Shown here piece after piece: positions 57,156-64,000 of a stretch of 64,000 nt of DNA (position 1 is its first letter; every line of letters begins with the position of its first letter). A model generated the notes under the pieces. The model did no database searches and was not told where the DNA came from. It was given only the letters and a program-made list of their open reading frames with translations. Made by a program: the position numbers and the translations under genes. Origin of the DNA: Annona cherimola (lineage: Eukaryota > Streptophyta > Magnoliopsida > Magnoliales > Annonaceae); assembly GCA_030490835.1 (NCBI GenBank), contig CM059972.1:94163137-94227136 (forward strand). Reading direction: 5' to 3'.

Positions 57156-57877
57156 TCAAATTCTTCGAGCTGCCCGAGTCCCAATTCTCTTGGGAGCTCC
57201 ATCGACGGCGGCCACCGACTTCTCGTTGATATTTCTTGACCCAATTGGCTGCTTGTTTTCCTTGCTGATTCTCGTCGATGATCTGAGGCCTTCCCTGCGA
57301 CACACAGAGAAATTTGCAGGGACTGATTTCCTCACAGCTTCCGTTTTCTTGGCATTTCTCCTCTTCCCAAACTGAGCAGCCAACACGCCCGGATCGAGTA
57401 CAGCATTAGTCCTCACCTCTTCAATTTCGTCCTTCTTTCTCTTGAGCCTCTCATTCCTCCGAACAGAATATTCATCGTAGAACCGACCTCGTTCGAACAG
57501 AGGACTCAAATGGGCGTTAGCGGCTACACGGGAAGCGGGCAAGGTGCTGTTGCCGAGTTCATCTTCAACCATCTTCGCCAATGCCTGGAATTCACAGGAC
57601 ATGGATAGGAATTCCGGCCGCACTCGGGATCCTTGAGGTCCCCGTGAGCCATTTGCAACTTGGGTTTTCGTCAGTGAGGCTGGTAGAAGGAAACAATGCC
57701 AAGCACTAAGGAAAAGAAAATGAGGCTGAGAAAGATGAGGTAAGGTGTTTGTTATTGGTTCCACTTACCTGGGGGAGTCATGGATTCGTTGGAGCATAAG
57801 ACCCGGCGAGCACGGGGCCGTGGAGGAGATTCCGCCAGCGACCGGCGGCGATCGGAGGGCGATTTCAAGTGATGCAT
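57156..57877 (-). CDS. Basic plant protein of unknown function, two exons, 210 aa
   Basis: Spliced model: exon 1 57877-57769 (ATG at 57877-57875, donor CCCAG|GTAAGTGG), exon 2 57679-57156 (acceptor TTCCTTCTACCAG, stop TGA). The sizes 109 and 524 make 210 codons plus stop. An alternative acceptor ACCCAAG at about 57658 also keeps the frame and would remove 7 residues. Seen: an Arg-rich N-terminus, PEFLSMSCEFQALAKMVEDE (59-78), FERGRFYDEYSVRRNERLKR (98-117) followed by KKDEIEEV, a cluster of basic segments (GKRRNAKK 141-148) and a C-terminal GTRAARRI. No transmembrane segment or signal peptide. The SMSCEFQALAKMVEDEL and RFYDEYSxRRNERLKRKK blocks look like a conserved plant family that I cannot name. 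Its basic composition suggests nuclear or nucleic-acid association, which is inference only. Confidence 0.85.
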
Positions 57878-58140
57878 GGATTGCTTGGGAAATCACCGGA
57901 AAAGGCGGAAATTTTCTGAGAGAAGAGGGAAGGAAAATGTCATGAGACTGTCGTATCGGGAGTAACAGCATTGGAGGATTTCTACAAGGAGAAAAAGGAT
58001 GGGAGAACAACCTCAGGACGATTCTTGCTTCCTTTCTTTTACCTTCTTTCTCTGTTTAGCTTTGCTTTGCTCTGCTTTTCTGTAGGGAGGGATGGTTTTC
58101 TGACAGGGATTTGAAATTTGAATGTCGGCAGGAGCGTTGT
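57878..58140 (-). promoter_or_regulatory. Probable 5' UTR and core promoter of the 210-aa protein gene
   Basis: GC-richer leader with purine-rich tracts on the minus strand (AGAGAAAGAAGG, AGCAAAGCAAAGC near 58030-58080). No convincing TATA box found. The start site is not fixed. Confidence 0.35.
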
Positions 58141-58242
58141 CCAACGGTAATATTCGCATGGGGCGGTGAAGATGCGATTTTAGACTGGAAGACGCCTCCT
58201 CTCAGTCGTCATCGGAAATAGCCCCCCGCCTTTCCCTTGTAT

Positions 58243-58355
58243 TTCAACTAACGATGACGCAGGGCTTTTGTCACAAAAAACCTTATATTTCAACGAACAA
58301 TGACGCAGGGCTTTCGTCACAAAAAAAAAAAAAAAAAAAACAATGACGCACGGCA
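58243..58355. repeat. Short tandem repeat with A-runs
   Basis: Three units of about 46 bases around AATGACGCAGGGCTTTCGTC, each followed by a run of A; the third run is about 22 bases. Confidence 0.8.
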
Positions 58356-58401
58356 TACACAACCGGTAGGATTAAAAAAGGGCAGATTCTAAGAACTTCA
58401 C

Positions 58402-58872
58402 GGGTATTTTTCATTTTAAGCCTTCTAACTTTATTTATTTGCATTTCAAATCCAAAAGTCTGGCTATTTGCATTGCAAACTCCGAAATTTTAATTGTTTT
58501 GCATTTTAAATCCTGACTCATGACGACATTAAAAATTACCGTTAATTCATGCAAAATGACGTAAATACTTACCAATATTTTTTAAAAAAACACATAAATC
58601 TATATCAAAGGTGAAGATGTATTTAAAGCTTCTAATAATAAAATAAAGAAAGCCTAATAGTCAAGTTTAAAATGTAAAAAATATTTTTTTAAAATATTGG
58701 AAGATATTTTCGTTATTGTTCATGGATCAGCAATTGTTTTTAACGTTGTTATGGGGCAGGGTTTAAAATGCAAAGAAACCAAAGTTTTCAGGATTTAAAA
58801 TGCAAATGGTCAAACTTTGAGGTTTAAAATGCAAATAGACAAAGTTAGAAGGGTTTAAAATGTAAAAAACCT
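58402..58872. mobile_element. Mutator-like foldback element, second copy
   Basis: GGGTATTTTTCATTTTAAGC and TTTAAAATGTAAAAAACC mark inverted ends. The inside matches 40722-41191 throughout, including CATAAATCTATATCAAAGGTGAAGATGT and AGAAAGCCTAATAGTCAAGTTTAAAA. It is more diverged, and flanking 9-mers agree only partly. Confidence 0.8.
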
Positions 58873-58877
58873 AAACT

Positions 58878-59312
58878 TTATTCTCAATTTTACTTATACG
58901 CATGAACTTTCAAAAATGTCTCGTACCTACGAGTTTTCATTCTAATTTTACGTATACTTATGTCATTAAAAATCTATTAAATGAGTCATTAACTCCCCTA
59001 TAAAATGACGACTATACCTAAGCTTTAATACAATTTGAAGTTGCTTTGCTCATAATTAAATTTTTTTATTCAAATAATATATTATTCTATAATTATAAAA
59101 CTACTAAAAATTCATAATTTTTAGCTATAAAATCATAATTACGGATGAACATATTTGTTATTTCTTAAGAAGATAATGACCTCTTTAATGGGTCCCTAAC
59201 AGTGATAGTATAATTAATATCAAAATTCATATATATAAAAGACTTTTTTCAAAGTTCGTGGGTATAACTGGAATTAGGGGTAAAAGTTGTAAGTACACGA
59301 GGAATTCACTAA
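58878..59312. mobile_element. AT-rich MITE, uninterrupted copy
   Basis: Homologous to the outer parts of 24600-25672 without the inner hAT insert. It directly adjoins the foldback element on its left. Confidence 0.72.
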
Positions 59313-59896
59313 AAACAACTTACCTTATTGTAGTCTATTAGTTAGATTTGTATATTAAGGAATGTTTGCTAGTGAGTAGCGAGAAGGTTTGGAAAATAGT
59401 ACTTTTCATAAGTATGCAAGTTGCGATGTGATAAAGATAAAATGAGAATAAATAGAGTAGTCAAATCAGTTTTTGAAAGTGTGAATAAAGACTAGAAAAT
59501 CTACTTACTACCTAGGAGTGTAAATAGAGTTAATTTCAACTGAACCCAACTACACAACCCCATTTATAATAAGGATGAATTAGGCATTTTTTTAAAAAAT
59601 TATATAACCTGATTTAAACTGACTTAATTTTAAAAGTAACTTAGTTTGAGTTGGATGATTGTCGACCCAACCTAATTTCATATATTAGTGTATAATATAA
59701 TAAATTATTAATAAATAGTCTTACATAAGCGTATAACATAGGAGTTAACTAGACATTATTGCTTTGAAATAAAATTATGTAGCACTTGTATTACCCAAGT
59801 AAGCCCGACCCGATTTACACCCGTATTTACACCACATGTGTTACCAAAGGTAAGCTTATATTAACCCTAAAAAAAAGTAAGTTTATATTAGATAAA
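59313..59896. other. Intergenic, possible degenerate hAT-type repeat
   Basis: 59516-59825 has AGGAGTGTAAATAGAGTT at the left and CCCGACCCGATTTACACCCG at the right, resembling a worn terminal-inverted-repeat element. No duplication identified. Confidence 0.4.
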
Positions 59897-60166
59897 GGGT
59901 GTGTTTGGTAATGATAATAAGTTTTCAATTCAAAACTTTTCAATATAAAACTTTTTATTCTCTATAATTATTTTATTTTGCAATCATTTCTTACTTTTTT
60001 TTATAGAATTATCATATTTTTCAATCATTTACTCATAACTACTTATATTACTAGTCTATTTATTTTAACTTTTCTCTCTTTACTCCCTTTTACTACACCT
60101 ATCATATCCATTTCAAAAATTTTTATTTTAAAAATTATTTTAAAAAGTTTTATTCATTCCCAAATA
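59897..60166 (+). mobile_element. Tourist-like MITE, diverged
   Basis: GGGTGTGTTTGGTAATG to TTCATTCCCAAATA, with TAA on both sides. Confidence 0.8.
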
Positions 60167-61817
60167 TAAAGTTTTTATTTTTTAAACATCATGTAAGGTC
60201 TTTCGTATTTTCATAGTAAAAAAAGGGCAAATATCATACACTCGTTGTTCGCCATGTAAAAAAAGTAAAATTAAATCCCTCAGGAATACAGAAAATTTAA
60301 TCATCAAGATTTTTTTTGACGTACACACCAAGTATTAGGACATGTTACAAAGTATTCGACAGGCTTAAACGAGGATGTGAATGAGATATAAATTCTACTT
60401 TCCGAGATAATTTCTTCAGTTTTCAACATAAATTTTTTAATTTCGAATGTAAATTTTTATATTTCTCAATGCCATTTTTTCTTTCTAATATACATCATTA
60501 ACATCTTCATTCCATTCAAGCCCCTGCACTACAGCCGCATAGAGTTATTCAGGTGAAAAGTCATTGAACGACGGTTCGCACTTCAAATGAGGTTCGTACA
60601 CACGTTTTTTTTAAAAAAGAAAAAGAAAAAGAAATGAAGGTTCGTACAAATTTTGTGTGGAAACCTCTTTGATGGGCCCCACTTTGACAATAAAATAAAA
60701 ATTAAACCGTCTGCATTATTTAAAATTATTCATTTTATTATAGCCCAAAAAATCATTTAAATTTAAATCTAAGTAATGAGCGCACTCTACTTGCTTCAAA
60801 ATATAATTCTGTATAAATTACGAAAAATACTTGTATCTAACTATAAATATATTAAAGTATTTTAATATTTATAAAATCGTTCGTCCGGAAAGGAAGAATA
60901 TGGAAGAATGTTTTTGATGGTTTTGATATTAAATTAACATTTCTTAAATAATTTTTTATTCTGTTAATTTTACATATTTATCAAATGAGATTTATTGGCT
61001 TGTTTATTTGGATAAAATTTAATTTACTAACTAAATAAATGAGTTCAAAAGCAATATATGGAGTGAATTTAACATCATCGTCGAAGTAGGTCATGTTTAA
61101 ACTGTCTTTTTTTAAGAAAAAGATTTTGTGAACCCGTTCACTCAAAGTGGAACCATTCAGCAATTGCAAAACATGATGCAAATTACATATAATAAAAATC
61201 ATTATACATGTTTTTCGTTTCAGGAATACCAAGACAAAAAGATTTTAAATTGTCCGATGTCTAGGCCCTAATGTCTATTTATGAATGAAAACTTCCGGGC
61301 CATAATTTTCTTTTAATTTGTATGGCATTTCTTTTTCTTCTAAAATTTCGATGACCTTTACAATAAAATTTTGAGTTCTATAAAATTCTACTTCTATGTC
61401 ACCCTATATATTTTCCCACCTTAATAATTGATTAAAAAAAATTTACTGCATTTGTCATTGTGCATGTGCCCCATTTATAACTATGTAAAATCAACACAAT
61501 AAACTGTTTGATGCTAGATATCAATTTTAAATTTGTATTTCTAATATTTAAATTCATTAAAACATTACTACTACATGTATAAATAATTTTAAAAATATTA
61601 TTATATTTTAATATATATGTGAATATATTTAAGTATTTTTCATAATTCATATATGACTAAATATACTTTTAAAAAATGTGGATCTTGTACATTTTCGCTT
61701 TAAATGAAACTTAATCTCCTAACACAAATGAAGTTAAATATAAAGATGTTGGGATTTTTAATCAATCATTGAGGTATAAAAAATACATGGGGTTACATGA
61801 AATTCCTTCGAGACTAA
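60167..61817. other. AT-rich intergenic DNA
   Basis: No gene. The frames 60981-61232 and 61432-61650 are low-complexity and unrecognised. Confidence 0.5.
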
Positions 61818-62093
61818 GAATGTGTTTGGTAATAAGTAAAAGTTGTCAAGTTAAAATTTTCAATCTAAAACTTTTCACCCTCCATAACTACCTTATTTTT
61901 TAATCATTTCTTCACTTTTTTATATAATTACCCTACTTTTCAATCATTTCTACACAACTATCAACACAACTAACTTATCTATTTTAATTTTATCTTATTA
62001 TTCTTCATCAGTACCCCTATCAATCACATTATTTGACAACTTCTACTCTCTACGACTTTTCATCAAAATTTTTATCTATTCCCAAACACATCC
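61818..62093 (+). mobile_element. Tourist-like MITE, first of a back-to-back pair
   Basis: GAATGTGTTTGGTAAT to TTCCCAAACACATCC, preceded by TAA (61815-61817) and followed by GAA (62094-62096). Confidence 0.85.
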
Positions 62094-62096
62094 GAA

Positions 62097-62368
62097 GGGG
62101 ACGTTTGGTAACATCTTAGTGTGGAAAACATGATTTTTCCATAGTATTTGGTTTCCCAATACCAATCATTACTCTATCAATCACATTATTTTTTCCACTT
62201 TTACCCCTATATTCCAATCATTTTTCCTACCAACTACATACAACAAACCTATTTATTCCAACTATACATCTATCATTTCTTATCAATCACACATTTATCA
62301 AAATATTCTCTTTTTCATTTCCCACAATTTTTCACAACCCACAATTTTACACATTACCAAACGTCCCC
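62097..62368 (+). mobile_element. Tourist-like MITE, different subfamily, second of the pair
   Basis: The ends GGGGACGTTTGGTAACATC and ACATTACCAAACGTCCCC are near-perfect inverted repeats, followed by TAA (62369-62371). Only GAA separates it from the upstream copy. Confidence 0.88.
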
Positions 62369-62371
62369 TAA

Positions 62372-63784
62372 ATAAATTTAATCTTATCCAAGAAGGCAAT
62401 GTTTGATCTCTATTACTACTTACGATCAAATTACTGAAGTCCAATTCTAACGTTAATTTTTGAATCAATTCATTTTTAATCTATTATTCGTATACCTCGA
62501 CGTCCTTATTATTTTTCTACACATATCCATATATTTCTGAAAAATCTTCGCATATAATTTCATGATCTGTTGTAATTTTTTTAATTAGTTAAAATTTATT
62601 TACTCAATGCTATATGATCGTACAGTGTAAATTTTCTTCAAAGATATCGATGCCATTAGCTATATCAGTGTGCCAGATCATGAATTTTTTTTTCAGATGC
62701 AGCCAACACAGTTTTTTACATGGTTTTTTTTATTATTATTGTAGTTGTAATATTATTCTCTTTTTTTGACGAACAAATAAAAGAAAATTTGATATCGGGT
62801 TTTGTAAATTGCAATGTTAGGAGAAAAATGAGAATAACACATGATAGTATAGGATTTCCTCAACCAAAGAATATAAGAACTAAGTAAAATACCCATGCTG
62901 GGATCTCAAATAAAATAGAAACCAAAATTTAATATAAGATTTCATAAATTGAATAGTAGGAGAAATAAATCTATTTCTGTCTTATAAAAAAATCCGTTTC
63001 TATGTAACTAAGTTACGTAAAAACAGTTCCACATAACCCTATCTATTTCTATTATATTGATGATTGATATAAAATTTAATTCATTTATTATTTAATATTA
63101 TTTATTTAACTAAGATATTAAGTTTAATCTAAATCAAATATGTGCATGGACCATATTTTATAGAATCATTTATCTTATAGTAATGATATTTTAGATGGTT
63201 TAGATGTCAAAAATTACTTTATAATTTATATTTAACATTAAATAATTTTATTATGTTAATTTTATACATTTGCACTTGGGACTATGCACAGCAATACTAA
63301 AAAAATTGAAAGAATTTTCATGAAAACATAAATGATTCTAAATATAATAGATTGATCAAATTTTCTAAATCATTTAGACATTAAAAATGAAAAGAAGTTA
63401 CATAGAAAAATTTTTATAAAAGCAAAACAATATATAAAAAAGCATAAAAAGAAAAAATAATCTAAAATAAATACTCAGAGTTGATCTCCTTTTCTTTCCT
63501 TTTTTCTCCAAGAAAGCCTCTTGTTCTTTCTTGCCTTGCTTCGTCTAATTTGCATAGCTTAAAATTATATGAAGTGTTTCTTTCCTAATTTCGCTCTTTT
63601 AAAATACTAATTAGGCAAGTGCTTAGTAGTAATAATAATAATAAGCACATGATTAATGAGTTATTATTATTTTTCTTAAAATTCACAAGTAGTATATGAA
63701 ACCCTTGGTGAGTACCAGCTAAACTGAAATCTTCAAAAGAAAAGCTTGTTTGGGATCTGCAAAGGGAATGTAATTCTAAGCACT
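62372..63784. other. AT-rich intergenic DNA
   Basis: No gene recognised. The frame 63585-63818 (minus) has no domain. Confidence 0.5.
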
Positions 63785-64000
63785 CTGGTGCACTTAGCTT
63801 CTGTACACTTAAGTGCATATATTCATTTTTTTATATTTTTAAAATTTTTATACAATTATTAACCAAAATATATTTAATATGTGTATCAATTTTTATCATT
63901 TTGGAGATTTGTAGATATTTTTTTGAATTTTTAAAAATCAATAACATTTTAATAATTTTAAATTACTCAAAACGCCAATAATTTTTAAAAATTCAAAAAA
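63785..64000. mobile_element. Partial palindromic AT-rich MITE cut by the window end
   Basis: TATTTAATATGTGTATCAATTTTTATCATTTTGGAGATTTGTAGAT is the inverted form of the arm seen at 34700-34760 (ATAAATCTCCAAAAATATCAAAAC). Confidence 0.5.

Noticed and set aside
1..64000. CRISPR array, prophage, bacterial operon or plant biosynthetic cluster
   Set aside because: All tandem repeats are ordinary minisatellites or duplications without regular spacers, and the few genes are unrelated plant genes separated by transposons.

Overview
The window is nuclear DNA from a flowering plant. It is very AT-rich and gene-poor. It holds spliced genes with plant-type products, and most of the rest is plant transposon debris: Tourist-like and hAT-type miniature inverted-repeat elements (MITEs), Mutator-like foldback elements, tRNA-derived SINEs, an RTE-type LINE relic, a Ty1-copia gag relic, a solo LTR and a possible TRIM. 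Nothing bacterial, viral or organellar was seen. I cannot place the lineage more finely (monocot, magnoliid or eudicot) from sequence alone.

Three protein-coding genes are well supported, all on the minus strand. (1) 27076-27783 is an intronless two-finger C2H2 zinc-finger repressor of the ZAT2/ZAT3 (DAZ1/DAZ2-like) type with two C-terminal EAR-like motifs. It has a TATA box near 28020 and a SINE with a 17-bp target duplication just upstream. (2) 37177-39518 is a 305-residue plant protein of unknown function in three coding exons, reconstructed here by splicing. A candidate non-coding first exon near 46.2-46.3 kb would give it a 5'-UTR intron of about 6.5 kb full of transposons. (3) 57156-57877 is a two-exon gene for a basic 210-residue plant protein of unknown function. 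A fourth, broken gene piece is a FYVE zinc-finger fragment at 17729-17809 (minus).

Layout: 0-12.7 kb is repeats, including a 2.1-kb solo LTR with a 5-bp duplication (4659-6766), a MITE with another MITE inside it (7716-8344) and a 1.2-kb hAT element with an 8-bp duplication (11512-12713). 12.7-17.9 kb is a GC-richer block holding an 0.83-kb segmental duplication (13133-13965 and 15632-16469), with transposon-like DNA between the copies and the FYVE fragment beyond. 18-26.7 kb is a copia gag relic, a TTA microsatellite and several MITEs, one interrupted by a hAT MITE. 27-28.5 kb is the zinc-finger gene and its SINE-bearing promoter. 28.8-36.8 kb is dense in mobile elements: two hAT elements with perfect 8-bp duplications, a Mutator-like palindrome with a 9-bp duplication, a TRIM candidate and four SINEs within about 2.3 kb. 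37.2-46.3 kb is the second gene with its intron load (Tourist copies, two Mutator-like foldback elements, an RTE relic, tandem duplications). 46.5-56.5 kb is more MITEs, a probable LTR-derived AT-rich block and a MITE split by a SINE. 57.1-58.1 kb is the third gene. 58.2-64 kb is MITEs, including two Tourist elements three bases apart.

The genes show no sign of acting together. I found no gene cluster, CRISPR array or undescribed multi-gene system. What is unusual is how well insertion events can be read: many elements keep exact target-site duplications, and several nested pairs give a relative order of insertion.
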